Made by a program: the position numbers and the translations under genes. From assembly GCA_004193205.1 (NCBI GenBank), contig RZUM01000002.1:1116001-1180000 (forward strand): a stretch of 64,000 bases of DNA, written 5' to 3'. This document shows, one piece after another, positions 48,300 to 57,742 of this stretch. How positions within the stretch are numbered: position 1 is the stretch's first letter; every line of letters starts with the position of its first letter. The DNA is from Gordonia sediminis (GTDB lineage: Bacteria > Actinomycetota > Actinomycetes > Mycobacteriales > Mycobacteriaceae). The notes beneath the pieces were generated by a model. It was not told where the DNA came from. It searched no databases and was given only the letters and a program-made list of their open reading frames with translations.

Positions 48300-49790
48300 T
48301 TAGAAGGGGAACGACGGGACAGAACTCTGCGCGGTGACCCACTGAGTCTCGGTGAATGCATCGAGGTTCGCACCGATACCGCCGACGCGACCCCCGTTGC
48401 CGGAGGCACCCAGCCCGCCGAAGGGCGCGGAGGCCTCGTCACCGACGGTCTGATCGTTGATGTGCACGAGACCGGCCGGAATCCGCTGCGCGAGTTCGAG
48501 TCCGCGCATCGCGTCGGCGGTGATGATGCTCAGGGACAGCCCGTAGTCGGACGTGTTCGCGATGGACACCGCCTGCTCGATGGTGGAGAACGAGGTCACC
48601 GGTGCGACCGGACCGAACACTTCCTCGGCGAACGCGGGCGCAGACGGCGGTGTGTGTGCCAGAACCGTGGGACGGTAGAAGAGTTCGTCGTAGACGCCGC
48701 CGGCGGCAAGGACTGCTCCGGCGGCCACACTGTCTTGGACCAGGGAATGGATGTGGTCGCGTTGACGATGGTCGATGATGGGACCCAGCGCCACCTCGCT
48801 CGCGAAGGGGTCACCCACCGACAGACCCTCGGCCCGCTCGGCCAATCGTGCCGTGTAGTCGCTCACCAGGCTCTCGTGCACCAGGTGACGGCCGGCCGCC
48901 ATGCAGATCTGTCCCTGATGCAGGAAGGAGCCGAACGCGCCCGCGGGCACCGCGGTATCGAGATCGGCGTCGTCCAACACGATCAAGGCGTTGTTCCCAC
49001 CCAGTTCGAGGTGTGCTCGTTTGAGATGGCGACCAGCGAGCTCGCCGACAGCGCGTCCGGCGCGTGTGGAGCCGGTGAATGCGATGACGCCGATGGTCGG
49101 ATCGACCACGACCGCCTCACCGGCGTCGGCGCCTCCCGGGAGCACGCTGAGCAAGCCCGCCGGCAGGCCCGCCTCTTCGAAGATTCTCGCGAACACGACC
49201 CCGCCGCATATAGCCGTGCGCGGGTCCGGCTTCAAGATGACGGCATTGCCGAGCGCAAGGGCCGGCGCGACCGCGCGGATCGCCAGGATGATGGGAAAGT
49301 TGAACGGCGAGATGACACCGACCGTTCCGACGGGCACCCGTCGGGAGAGGCTGAGCCGCGGTTGCTCGGAGCGCAACACTTCGCCCATCGGGTGTGCGGC
49401 GAGAGCGGCTGCGCCGTAACATTCTTCTGCCGCGGTGTGAATTTCGATTCCGGCCTTGCCCGCGGTGCTCCCGGACTCCCGGATCACCCATTCAGCGATC
49501 TCGTCGGCGTGCTCCTCGAAGAGCATACCCGCGCGACGGAGCACTGCCGCTCGTTCGGTGTAGGACCGCGATGCCCACTCCACCCGGGCCTCGGCTGCGC
49601 GGGCGGCAGTTCGGGCGACATCGTCGGCGGTTGCCATTCCGGTCGTCGTGAGCACCGTGCCCGTCGCGGGTTCGATGACCTTGTGATCGTCAGCTCCACC
49701 CCGAATCCAGGTGCCGTCGAAGACGCGCGACTCCCACACTGGGCGGCCGAGTAGCGAACTCGTCGAGCTCGGTTCGTTCTGCATCATCAT
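48300..49790 (-). CDS. NAD(P)-dependent aldehyde dehydrogenase, benzaldehyde/vanillin dehydrogenase-like
   Basis: The protein has about 496 residues; three successive ATG codons at 49790, 49787 and 49784 make the exact start open. The fold motifs are VGVISPFNFPIILAIRAVAPALALGNAVILKP, FTGSTRAGRAVGE, LELGGNNALIVLDDAD (catalytic Glu) and GSFLHQGQICMAAGRHLV (catalytic Cys). The QGQICMA form with SPFNFP is typical of aromatic aldehyde dehydrogenases. It should turn an aldehyde into an acid, for instance one released after nitrile or hydroxyacid breakdown. It is the last gene of the nitrilase operon. Confidence 0.9.
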   Translation of the reverse strand: MMMQNEPSSTSSLLGRPVWESRVFDGTWIRGGADDHKVIEPATGTVLTTTGMATADDVARTAARAAEARVEWASRSYTERAAVLRRAGMLFEEHADEIAEWVIRESGSTAGKAGIEIHTAAEECYGAAALAAHPMGEVLRSEQPRLSLSRRVPVGTVGVISPFNFPIILAIRAVAPALALGNAVILKPDPRTAICGGVVFARIFEEAGLPAGLLSVLPGGADAGEAVVVDPTIGVIAFTGSTRAGRAVGELAGRHLKRAHLELGGNNALIVLDDADLDTAVPAGAFGSFLHQGQICMAAGRHLVHESLVSDYTARLAERAEGLSVGDPFASEVALGPIIDHRQRDHIHSLVQDSVAAGAVLAAGGVYDELFYRPTVLAHTPPSAPAFAEEVFGPVAPVTSFSTIEQAVSIANTSDYGLSLSIITADAMRGLELAQRIPAGLVHINDQTVGDEASAPFGGLGASGNGGRVGGIGANLDAFTETQWVTAQSSVPSFPF

Positions 49791-49831
49791 GTTCTCCAAT
49801 CTCGGCGTCGTTGCCGCGGATGTCTGGGTGG

Positions 49832-50728
49832 TCAGCCCTGTACCGTGCCGAAGAGCATGAGGTCGTGAAGGCCTTTGTGTTCTTGGCTGATGGCGCCGAG
49901 TTGGTCGATGAGTCGGGCGACGGCGGGGGTGCGCACGCCGGCCAGGGTGATCTCTCCGCCGAGGACGAGTTCGTTGCGTTCGCGGCGGCGGTAGGCGTGG
50001 GCGGCGGAGAGCAGGTCGAGGTCGGTGTCGGTGACGGGGACCTGGGCGAGGACCCGCGACAGCGCGGTGCGGTCGGGCACTCCGATTTCCACGGCCGCGT
50101 CGAGGGCCTCGCCGGGCAGGACGGTGTGGCGCATGCCGATGGGGAGTCCGGGGTCGAGGGTGTCGTTGTCGTAGGGCTCGAACAGATGCCGCCGGACCCG
50201 GGTGGCGTGTCCGGTGGCGGCGACCCGGTCGGCGAACGCCCGCACCCAGGCGTGGCCGTCGGCGCGGTCGGCGGTGCTCTGGTACTGGAAGGTGAGCAGC
50301 ACCGTCTCGGTTTCGCGCCCGCCGGTCTCGTCGTGGAGGGTGACCGATCCGGCGTTGGATTGGTAGAACAGGCCGACCCAGAAGGCGTTCTGGGCGTCGG
50401 TGTGGGTGTAGCCGCCGGGTGCGTCGCTGAGTCGGTAGGCGTGGACGGCGGACTGCTGGTCGAGGTAGAGCAACTCGGCGACCCCTTCCACGGCGAACTC
50501 GTCGGGAGCGATGCGTTCGATGCCTGCGGGCAGGCACCAGTAGGGCAGTTGCACGGCGTCGAGGTGGTGGATCGCGTAGCTCCAGATGCCGGGCATGCGC
50601 GCCATGATCGGGGCGTGCACGTTGGCCCAGTAGGCATCGAAATGCTCGCGGGACAGTCCGCGGGGCTTCTTGAGCGCGATCAACGACGCGACGGTGGCCT
50701 GGTTTTCCATGGCGGCGCGGTCAGTCAT
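49832..50728 (-). CDS. EthD-domain protein, two-domain
   Basis: The protein has 298 residues. The first half has EthD features (SLIALKKPRGLSREHFDAYWANVHAPIMARMPGIWSYAIHHLD, with the conserved His near VHAP). The second half looks like a further barrel of the same type (ETETVLLTFQYQSTADRADGHAWVRAFADRVAATGHATR). The enzymatic role is not known. It lies between SDR and aldehyde dehydrogenase genes and may have a dehydratase or decarboxylase function. The start could also be Met7 (50710). Confidence 0.75.
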   Translation of the reverse strand: MTDRAAMENQATVASLIALKKPRGLSREHFDAYWANVHAPIMARMPGIWSYAIHHLDAVQLPYWCLPAGIERIAPDEFAVEGVAELLYLDQQSAVHAYRLSDAPGGYTHTDAQNAFWVGLFYQSNAGSVTLHDETGGRETETVLLTFQYQSTADRADGHAWVRAFADRVAATGHATRVRRHLFEPYDNDTLDPGLPIGMRHTVLPGEALDAAVEIGVPDRTALSRVLAQVPVTDTDLDLLSAAHAYRRRERNELVLGGEITLAGVRTPAVARLIDQLGAISQEHKGLHDLMLFGTVQG

Positions 50729-50787
50729 CGGTGTGTCCTGCTTTCGTGTGTGTGTCGGTGGTTGTGGGGTGGGGTGGTGTGGGTGGG

Positions 50788-51597
50788 TCAGAAACTGGTG
50801 CTCAGGCCGCCGTCGACGTCCAGGATCTCGCCGGTGATGTAGGAGGCGGCGTCGCTGAGCAGGAACAGCGCCGCGGCGGCGACCTGCTCGGGGCGGGCGT
50901 AGCGGCCCAGCGGGATCTTCTGTTCCAGTGTGTGTCGGGTCTGGGCGGGGTCGTCGGGGTTGACCGCGGCGTGGAAGGTGTCGTTCATCGGGGTGTCGAT
51001 CAGGCCGGGGGCGACGGCGTTGACCCGCACCCCGTAGGCGGCGGCTTCCATCGCGGCGACCTTGGTCAAAGCGTGCACACCGGCTTTGGAGGCGCAGTAG
51101 GCGGCGTAGTCGGGTACGCCGCGTTCCCCGAGGATCGATCCCGAGTTGACCACCGCGCCGTGGCGCTGTGTGCGCATGTGTGACAGGACGTGTTTGAGGA
51201 CCACGAACGCGCCGCCGGTGTTGATCTGCAGCACTCGCAGGAACTCGGCCACCGGTAGATCGGCGATCCCGATCAGCGGTGCGCCGACTCCGGCATTGTT
51301 GAGCAGGCCGTCGATGGCGCCGAAGGTGTCGATCGCCTGACCCACCGCACCCTCGACCGCGGCTTCGTCGGTGATGTCGGCGCGCACCCGCAGCACCCGG
51401 TCGGGTCCGTGACCGTCAAACTGCCCGGCCAGGGCTGTCTCGTCGATATCGACGGCGACCACCCGGGCGCCGGCGCCGAGCGCCTGCCGGGCCATCGACA
51501 GCCCCAACCCACTGGCCGCGCCGGTGATCAGCACCCGCATCCCCGCCAGCTGACCACCCCACCGGTCGGTGGAAGATTCCTCGGTCATCGTTGTCAT
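50788..51597 (-). CDS. short-chain dehydrogenase/reductase
   Basis: The protein has 269 residues from ATG 51597, preferred because AGGAGG stands 6 bases upstream. The motifs are TGAASGLGLSMARQALGAGARVVAVDIDETAL (Asp37-type NAD preference), NNAG, SGSILGERGVPDYAAYCASKAGVHALTK and GEILDVDGGLS. Its start overlaps the nitrilase stop (TGATG). It should oxidise an alcohol in the nitrilase pathway, such as a 2-hydroxy acid or benzyl alcohol; this is an inference. Confidence 0.9.
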   Translation of the reverse strand: MTTMTEESSTDRWGGQLAGMRVLITGAASGLGLSMARQALGAGARVVAVDIDETALAGQFDGHGPDRVLRVRADITDEAAVEGAVGQAIDTFGAIDGLLNNAGVGAPLIGIADLPVAEFLRVLQINTGGAFVVLKHVLSHMRTQRHGAVVNSGSILGERGVPDYAAYCASKAGVHALTKVAAMEAAAYGVRVNAVAPGLIDTPMNDTFHAAVNPDDPAQTRHTLEQKIPLGRYARPEQVAAAALFLLSDAASYITGEILDVDGGLSTSF

Positions 51598-52667
51598 CAC
51601 TTTCCTCCTGCATTCACGAATTCCGTAACACGGGTGGGTATTTGATCGGCGTCGGCATCACGTGTCGGCGTGTGTCCCGGCGGGGGGCCGTCGAGCGTCG
51701 ACCGAATAAGGTTGTCGTTGTATGAGATTCGGGTGATAGGGCGTTGTGGCCGGTCGTCGAACACGAGCCGCAGAACGTCGGATCGGGAGTAGTGGCCGGT
51801 CGGATCGACCACGTTGCGCGCCAGGTCGGTCTGGTCGATGGCGATGTCCGCGTACACGATTCCCTCCTCGTCACCGGCCAGCGGCGTGGTCAGCTCGGCC
51901 GAATCAGGACCGAAGACCGCGGCAATCCCACCGCCTCCCGTGTAGATCGGGCAGGGGTTGCCGTCCGAGGTGGCGAACACCTCGGCGCCGCGGTCGGACA
52001 TGATCTGCGACGCGGTCACCACGAACACGCCCCCCTCCAGGGCGTAGGTCTTCGACACCGACTTCAGCGTCTCCGGACTCATCCCCGGGGCATCGCCCAT
52101 GATGCCCAGACACGGCCACCCGGCCACATGCACCCGTTCGTCCTGACCGAACATCGCGTACTTGGTCAACGGCTGGATGTGTTCGAAACAATTCAGCGAA
52201 CCGACCCGGCCGATCGCCGTATCGACGACCTTCAGTCCCGACCCATCACTCTCGCCGAACAGCGCCCGCTCCACGTGCGAGGGCTTCAGCTTCCGGCGAT
52301 GCAGCGCGATCTCGCCGTTCGCGTCGATGATCACCTGAGCCATGTACAAGGTGCCGGCGACCTTCTCGCTGAAACCGAGCACCACGACCATCGCATGCTC
52401 GCGTGCGGCCGCCGCGACGGGGGCGATCTCCGGGCCGTCCACCGAAATCGACGCCGCGTGATAGCGGGCCACGAACGGTGCCTGCTCATAGACCGGATGC
52501 GAGAAGATGAAGACCGGAAAACCCGGTATCCAGGTCTCGGGAAAGGCCAGCAGCTGCGCACCGTGCGACGCCGCCTCGCCGATCAGATCCAGGGTTTTGT
52601 CGACCGTCCCCTCGGGGTCCAGCCAGACCGGTTCCGCCTGTACGGCGGCTACTTTGATGGTGTTCAT
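51597..52667 (-). CDS. nitrilase, arylacetonitrilase-like
   Basis: The protein of 356 residues has the catalytic triad Glu44 (AFPETWIPGFP), Lys126 (HRRKLKPSHVER) and Cys160 (GSLNCFEHIQPLTKYAMFGQDERVHVAGWP). Family members normally have CWEH after the Cys; here it is CFEH. The stretch LTKYAMF..DE.VHVA.WP is that of arylacetonitrilases, which hydrolyse nitriles such as phenylacetonitrile or mandelonitrile to acids. The gene lies 67 bases after the sulfatase. The C-terminal 50 residues are low in conservation. Confidence 0.9.
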   Translation of the reverse strand: MNTIKVAAVQAEPVWLDPEGTVDKTLDLIGEAASHGAQLLAFPETWIPGFPVFIFSHPVYEQAPFVARYHAASISVDGPEIAPVAAAAREHAMVVVLGFSEKVAGTLYMAQVIIDANGEIALHRRKLKPSHVERALFGESDGSGLKVVDTAIGRVGSLNCFEHIQPLTKYAMFGQDERVHVAGWPCLGIMGDAPGMSPETLKSVSKTYALEGGVFVVTASQIMSDRGAEVFATSDGNPCPIYTGGGGIAAVFGPDSAELTTPLAGDEEGIVYADIAIDQTDLARNVVDPTGHYSRSDVLRLVFDDRPQRPITRISYNDNLIRSTLDGPPPGHTPTRDADADQIPTRVTEFVNAGGK

Positions 52668-52734
52668 AGGGAGTTGCCTTCGTGCGTGGTAGGTAGCGGG
52701 TCAGAGATGAGCACGTCGTCAGACGACGAGTTGC

Positions 52735-55077
52735 TCAATGCGTCGAGAGCATGGCGAGGGCGATCTGCTCTGCAGGCGGCTCGACCTGGTCATCGAGCAG
52801 TTCGACGTGTAGTCCCCGGAGCGCACCGGTGAACGCGGTCCCAAGGCCTTCCCCGTACTCCTCGGTCACCGGGGTACCGCGGGAACGTCCGACGTCGAAG
52901 GTCTCGTCGAGGGAGAAGAAGAACGGGACCGAACGGTCGATACGACCGGCGCCGTCGATGACTCCGTCGACGTCGAGCACTATCTCGCCGCCCTTGCCGG
53001 TGCCTCCGCCGTCGTAGGTGAACGTCACGCCGATCTCGTGATCACCGGGCACGAGCGTCGTGCTTGCTCGGACGTAGGTGCGTTCCAGATCGCAGAGGTT
53101 GTAGCAGAACGAGACTCGGTTGTCGGAGACGTAGAGCGACCACCCGCCGAAGCGCCCGCCCTGCGACACCAGCACGCCGTTGGCCGGCTCCGTGGTGACG
53201 GTCACCGCCGCACGCAGCCGGAACGAGGTGTTCTTGAAGTTGGGTGCCGCATCCTCGGGCAGACCGGGCAGGTCCGGCGGGAAGTCGAAGTGCTTGCGCC
53301 CACCCATCAGGCTTCGCCGTCCGGCGATCGATGGGTTCAATTTCTCGCTGAGCCGGTCGTCGAGCGGAAGGACCTGGTAGCGCGCTGCCTCGGCAAGGAA
53401 CAACTGCTGCAGTTCGGCGAGCTTGTCCGGATGCTCCGCGGCGATGTCACGCGACTGTGTCCAGTCGACGTTGGTGTCGTACAACTCCCACGTGTCGTCG
53501 CTGAAGGCCGGCAGTTTGGGCCCATTCATCAGCCACGGCGTGCGGTGTTTGGTCACGGCGGTCCAGCCGCGGTGGTAGACACCACGATTGCCGACCATCT
53601 CGAAGTATTGGGTGATGTGTCGATCCGGTGCGTCGGGAGCGTCGAACGTGTAACGGAACGATGTGCCCTCGATGGGTCGCTGCTTGACGCCGTCCACGAC
53701 AACGGGTTCGGGCAGGCCGGCCGCCTCCAGGATCGTGGGAGCGACGTCGATGCAGTGATGCCACTGATGCCGGAGTTCACCGCGGGCGGCAAACCCGGCC
53801 GGCCAGTGCACGATCATGCCATTGCGCGTGCCGCCGTAGTGCGATGCGACCTGCTTCATCCAGGGGTACGGCGTGTCCATTGCGAGTGCCCATCCGACGG
53901 GGTACAGCGCGTTGGTCATCGGCCCGCCGATCTCGTCGAGTCGGGCGGTGATCCGTTCGGCGGAATCAGCAAAACCGTTGGCCGTCAATACCTCGTTGAG
54001 AGTCCCTTCCAGCCCACCTTCTGCAGAGGCGCCGTTGTCGCCCAAGACGTAGAGGATGAGCGTGTTGCTGAGATCACCCGTATCCGCGATGGCGTCGACG
54101 AGTCGTCCCGTCTGCACGTCGGTGTGCTCGGCAAAGGCGGCATACGTCTCCATCAGTCGCTCACTGGCGATCCGCTGCTCCGGACTGAGTTCAGACCAAT
54201 GCGGGATGTCCTCGAGCCATGGGGACAGATCGGCATCTTCCGGGACGACGCCGATTTCCTTCTGGCGGGCGAAGGTCCGTTCGCGCTGCGCATCCCAACC
54301 TTGGGCGAATTCTCCGCGGTAGCGCGAACGCCAGCCGCTCGGTACGTGGAACGGTGCGTGGCACGCCCCGAAACTGAGATAGCAGAACCAGGGACGACCC
54401 GGCTCGAGGGCTTCGTTCGTTTGAATCCAGGAGATCGCCTTGTCGACGAGGTCCTCGGAGAGGTGGTAGCCCTCGGCTTCGGTCGCCGGCGGCTCGATCG
54501 GCGTGGTTCCGTCGATGAGGTTGGGCGAGAACTGGTGGGTGTCGGCGCCGAGGAACCCGTAGAAGCGGTCGAATCCCTCGTTCGTCGGCCACCGGTCGAA
54601 CGGACCGGCCGCAGTGGACTCCGAGCGTGGTGTCTGGTGCATCTTTCCGAATGCGCCGGTCGCGTAGCCATTGAGTTGCAGCGTCCGCGCCAGGGTGGCG
54701 ACCTCCGCCGGACGGCGGGATGTATACCCGGGGGCGGAGGTCGCCGTATCCGGGAGGCCGCCCATGCCGCAGCTGTGGTGGTTGCGACCGGTCAGCAACG
54801 CTGCTCTTGTCGGGGCGCACAACGCTGTGGTGTGAAACCGTGTGTAGCGCAGTCCGTCGTCGGAGAGCCGCTCGGCCGTGGGCATCCGACATGGTCCGCC
54901 GAAGGCTGATGATGCGCCGAATCCCATGTCATCAATCAGGACGACGAGCACGTTGGGTGCACCCTTGGGTGGGCGAACCGGATCGATCGGCTCGAATGGT
55001 GGATCCTGCTCACGAATGTCGATGGCGGGCTCTGGATGAGCGGTGTGGCCGTTGACGGGAAGGTGGCTGCGGTTCAT
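52735..55077 (-). CDS. large arylsulfatase (AtsA-type)
   Basis: The protein of 780 residues matches the size of the mycobacterial AtsA/AtsD group. The formylglycine motif CAPTR starts at Cys87, preceded by metal ligands VLIDDMGFG (Asp49, Asp50). Other landmarks are GAFGKMHQTP and YVLGDNGASAEG. The C-terminal 200 residues form a beta domain. It needs oxidation of Cys87 by a formylglycine-generating enzyme, which is not in the window. There is no signal peptide, as is usual in this group. It releases sulfate from an organosulfate that the MHS transporter may import. Confidence 0.93.
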   Translation of the reverse strand: MNRSHLPVNGHTAHPEPAIDIREQDPPFEPIDPVRPPKGAPNVLVVLIDDMGFGASSAFGGPCRMPTAERLSDDGLRYTRFHTTALCAPTRAALLTGRNHHSCGMGGLPDTATSAPGYTSRRPAEVATLARTLQLNGYATGAFGKMHQTPRSESTAAGPFDRWPTNEGFDRFYGFLGADTHQFSPNLIDGTTPIEPPATEAEGYHLSEDLVDKAISWIQTNEALEPGRPWFCYLSFGACHAPFHVPSGWRSRYRGEFAQGWDAQRERTFARQKEIGVVPEDADLSPWLEDIPHWSELSPEQRIASERLMETYAAFAEHTDVQTGRLVDAIADTGDLSNTLILYVLGDNGASAEGGLEGTLNEVLTANGFADSAERITARLDEIGGPMTNALYPVGWALAMDTPYPWMKQVASHYGGTRNGMIVHWPAGFAARGELRHQWHHCIDVAPTILEAAGLPEPVVVDGVKQRPIEGTSFRYTFDAPDAPDRHITQYFEMVGNRGVYHRGWTAVTKHRTPWLMNGPKLPAFSDDTWELYDTNVDWTQSRDIAAEHPDKLAELQQLFLAEAARYQVLPLDDRLSEKLNPSIAGRRSLMGGRKHFDFPPDLPGLPEDAAPNFKNTSFRLRAAVTVTTEPANGVLVSQGGRFGGWSLYVSDNRVSFCYNLCDLERTYVRASTTLVPGDHEIGVTFTYDGGGTGKGGEIVLDVDGVIDGAGRIDRSVPFFFSLDETFDVGRSRGTPVTEEYGEGLGTAFTGALRGLHVELLDDQVEPPAEQIALAMLSTH

Positions 55078-55144
55078 TGGCTTTCCTAGGTCTGCGGTGA
55101 GGCGCCGTCGCGTCCTCGGGTTGCGGATGATCAGGCTGGGTTTC

Positions 55145-56473
55145 CTACACCGACACGCATGCGGTTTCTAACTCCCGGTTGCCATTCACCACCACGGAGC
55201 GCGAGTACAACGCGGCCAGCAGGGTGATGAGCGCCGCGCCCATGACGAGTAGTGCCACTCCCCAGGTCGACCCGTTCGCCAACACCACCAGGGCTGTTGC
55301 CAGGGATGGGACGATGGCACCACCGATCAGCGAAGCTACCGTGATTCCGAGGGAGACTCCGCTGAAACGAACTCGCGGCCCGAACATTTCGGCAAAGTAG
55401 GCGCCCTGCGCCCCTGCGCAGGGACACAGACCGAGGCAGACGACAACACTTCCGACGAGGAACAGTGCGGGACTTCCACTGCCGATCAGCGCGAGACCGG
55501 GAAAGGCGAGCACGGCCACGGCCACGGCCCCGCCGAGGAATACGGCGCGCCGACCGAACCGATCCGAGAGGTAGCCGCCCAGAATCACCAGCATGGCCGC
55601 GAACACCATCGTGATGATGCTGAGTCCGAGAACCAAGGACTTGGTCATGCCGAGCTCCTCGACCGCAAACGCGATGGCCCACACCGTGACGACGAAGAAG
55701 GTCGTCGTGATCACCATGTACAGGCCGACGCTGGTGATCACCGCGCCGCGATAGTCCCGCAGCACCTCCGCGATCGGCAGTTTGGCGCGATCGTCGTTGT
55801 GGAGCATCTTCTGAAAGACCGGCGTCTCGAGCACCTTGAATCGCACGACCATGCCGACCACAAGCAGCACGCTGCTGAGCAGGAACGGGATCCGCCAACC
55901 CCAGTCGAGGAAGTGATCTTCGGGCACCAGCAACGTACAGACGAGCAAGGCCGAAGTCGACAAGATAAGGCCGATCGGGGCCGAGGCGCCGGGGATGGCT
56001 CCGTAGATGCCGCGGCGGTTCCCGGGGGCGTATTCGACACAGAGCAATTGACCGCCGGCCATCTCACCACCGACCGAGAAGCCCTGAATGAGCCTGATCG
56101 CGACCAGAAGGATGGGCGCCCACACGCCGATGGTGTCGTAGGTCGGCAACAAGCCGATGGCGGTGGTAGCGACCCCCATGACGAACAGCAGAATCACCAT
56201 CATCCGCTTCCGTCCGACACGGTCGCCGAAATGGCCGCAAACGATCGCACCGATCGGTCGAGCGATGAACCCGGCACCGAATGCGCCGAACGCCGCCATC
56301 GTTCCGACTGCTGGATTGGCGGCAGGAAAAAAGAGCTTCCCGAACACGATCGCCGCCATCGTCCCGAAGAGGTAGAAGTCGTACCATTCAACCGCGGTCC
56401 CGATCCCAGCCGCCAACGCGACCCGTCTCATGGGCACCTTGGCCTGCCCCTCTGTCGTCTGATCCGCACTCAA
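55145..56473 (-). CDS. MHS-family MFS transporter
   Basis: This 442-residue, 12-helix protein has the MHS motifs AAGIGTAVEWYDFYLFGTMAAIVFGKLFFP at the start, RPIGAIVCGHFGDRVGRKRMM after helix 2 and RLIQGFSVGGEMAGGQLLCVEYAPGNRRG after helix 4. The family imports acids such as shikimate, citrate, benzoate-like acids or betaine. As first gene of the sulfatase-nitrilase operon it probably brings in their substrate. The upstream 372 bases separate it from the divergent LysR gene. Confidence 0.92.
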   Translation of the reverse strand: MSADQTTEGQAKVPMRRVALAAGIGTAVEWYDFYLFGTMAAIVFGKLFFPAANPAVGTMAAFGAFGAGFIARPIGAIVCGHFGDRVGRKRMMVILLFVMGVATTAIGLLPTYDTIGVWAPILLVAIRLIQGFSVGGEMAGGQLLCVEYAPGNRRGIYGAIPGASAPIGLILSTSALLVCTLLVPEDHFLDWGWRIPFLLSSVLLVVGMVVRFKVLETPVFQKMLHNDDRAKLPIAEVLRDYRGAVITSVGLYMVITTTFFVVTVWAIAFAVEELGMTKSLVLGLSIITMVFAAMLVILGGYLSDRFGRRAVFLGGAVAVAVLAFPGLALIGSGSPALFLVGSVVVCLGLCPCAGAQGAYFAEMFGPRVRFSGVSLGITVASLIGGAIVPSLATALVVLANGSTWGVALLVMGAALITLLAALYSRSVVVNGNRELETACVSV

Positions 56474-56845
56474 TTTTTTTCTCCTTCTACATAGGCCCGA
56501 AAGGCGAACCGCTTCGATGCGAATTCGCGCCGAGCCTGGGTCTGGTTTGCCGGTTTGGCAGGAAATGTCCGACGACGATGGCGGGGCTCAGTCGTGGTCA
56601 TGTGGCTTGGAGTCTGTCGCCGCTTATGCGTGCCCGCCGCTTCATATTCCGTTCATCTGAGCTGCAAACGATGCTATGACCGTGGTTACAATCTTAGGAA
56701 GCGCATAATTTCGATGAAGCCATAAGCAGAGCTTCTAGCAAGCTCCGCTGCGTCCCGCCCAGGGACCTGAACCACTGTTTGGCCAGGTCACAGCGATATG
56801 GTCCGGCAGCCTCGCGCACCATGCCCGCGGCGTAGGGAGCTCTCC
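56474..56845. other. 372-base divergent intergenic region between MHS transporter and LysR gene
   Basis: No gene is supported here. It holds the promoters of both units, an A/T-rich stretch around 56700-56725 and the palindrome at 56729-56745. Confidence 0.5.
56729..56745. promoter_or_regulatory. LysR-type operator GAGCTT-N5-AAGCTC
   Basis: A perfect 6-bp palindrome around CTAGC contains a T-N11-A-like core and continues with GC/GC after one mismatch on each side. It is about 100 bases upstream of the LysR start, the normal place for a LysR recognition site in a divergent promoter. Confidence 0.55.
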
Positions 56846-57733
56846 GTGCAGAGAAACCAACTTGAATATTTCGTGGCCGTCGCAGACCACGGCGGCTTTA
56901 CCAGCGCCGCTCATGCCATCCACGTCAGCCAGTCGGCATTGAGCCAGGCGATCAAGGCACTGGAGGCAGAGGTCGGCGGAGTTCTGTTCTACCGGACCAC
57001 GCGCGGGGCACGCTTGACCGCTGCCGGTCAAGCGCTTCTCGGCCCCGCCCGGCAGGTGCTCAGGGGATTCGACGCCGCGTCCGCGGCGGTGTTGAATGTC
57101 GAGGACCTGACAACCGGGTGGTTGGACATCGTCTCCATGCCGATGCTGGCGGCCGACCCCGTCGCCACCCTGATCGGCCGATTCCATGCCAAGTGGCCTG
57201 GAGTGACCCACCGCGTCTCAGACCCCGGCGCCGCAGACATCATCGACCTCGTCAGCACCGGTGTGCACGAGATCGGAGTCACGCTCGATCCAGGGGTCGA
57301 CACCGGACTCCACAGTTGGACGTCCGGTGTCGAGCCGCTGCGCCTTGTCACCTCGGCACAATCCGGGCTGACCGATGGAGCCGTGGTGACGCCGGACAAA
57401 TTGGCCGAGCTGGGCCTCGTCGTGAACAGCGGAAGCAGGCGTTTGCTCACCAGGCAACTGCGCGACATCGGCGTGGAACCACGCTTCCACTCCGAGGTAG
57501 CGCAGCGGGAGGCACTCCTGCCCTTGGTCCTCGCCGGCGTCGGCGCCGCAATCATGGCGCCGGGCACCGCAGCGGCAGCACGCGGGTACGGCGCCCTCGT
57601 CTGCACACTCGACCCACCGATCGAACGACAAGTGAGTGTCCTGTGGCGCCCCGAGCAGCTCACACCATCAGCCCAGGCCTTCGTCGGCTTACTGAGGACA
57701 TTCGACACCGATCGAGCCGCCGGCACAGGGTGA
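56846..57733 (+). CDS. LysR family transcriptional regulator
   Basis: The protein has 295 residues from GTG 56846, behind GGGAG. The N-terminal helix-turn-helix is QLEYFVAVADHGGFTSAAHAIHVSQSALSQAIKALEAEVGGVLFYRTTRGARLTAAG. The effector domain of two Rossmann-like lobes starts near residue 90. It is divergent from the MHS-sulfatase-nitrilase operon and convergent with the amidohydrolase operon (stops 9 bases apart), so it may control either. The effector is unknown. Confidence 0.9.
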   Translation: MQRNQLEYFVAVADHGGFTSAAHAIHVSQSALSQAIKALEAEVGGVLFYRTTRGARLTAAGQALLGPARQVLRGFDAASAAVLNVEDLTTGWLDIVSMPMLAADPVATLIGRFHAKWPGVTHRVSDPGAADIIDLVSTGVHEIGVTLDPGVDTGLHSWTSGVEPLRLVTSAQSGLTDGAVVTPDKLAELGLVVNSGSRRLLTRQLRDIGVEPRFHSEVAQREALLPLVLAGVGAAIMAPGTAAAARGYGALVCTLDPPIERQVSVLWRPEQLTPSAQAFVGLLRTFDTDRAAGTG

Positions 57734-57742
57734 ACTCTGAGA

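Noticed and set aside
47936-48337. Plus-strand frame of 133 codons between phaC and the aldehyde dehydrogenase
   Set aside because: It is antisense to the transposase relic and the hairpin, with no protein-like pattern.
49690-50842. Long frames 49690-50637 (minus) and 49811-50842 (plus)
   Set aside because: Low-complexity Pro/Ser/Thr/Arg or Gly/Val-rich translations antiparallel or offset to the EthD-domain gene. They are shadows of its codon bias.
53038-54909. A 623-codon plus-strand frame opposite the arylsulfatase
   Set aside because: It has no domain signature, while the minus-strand frame has a complete sulfatase with CAPTR motif.
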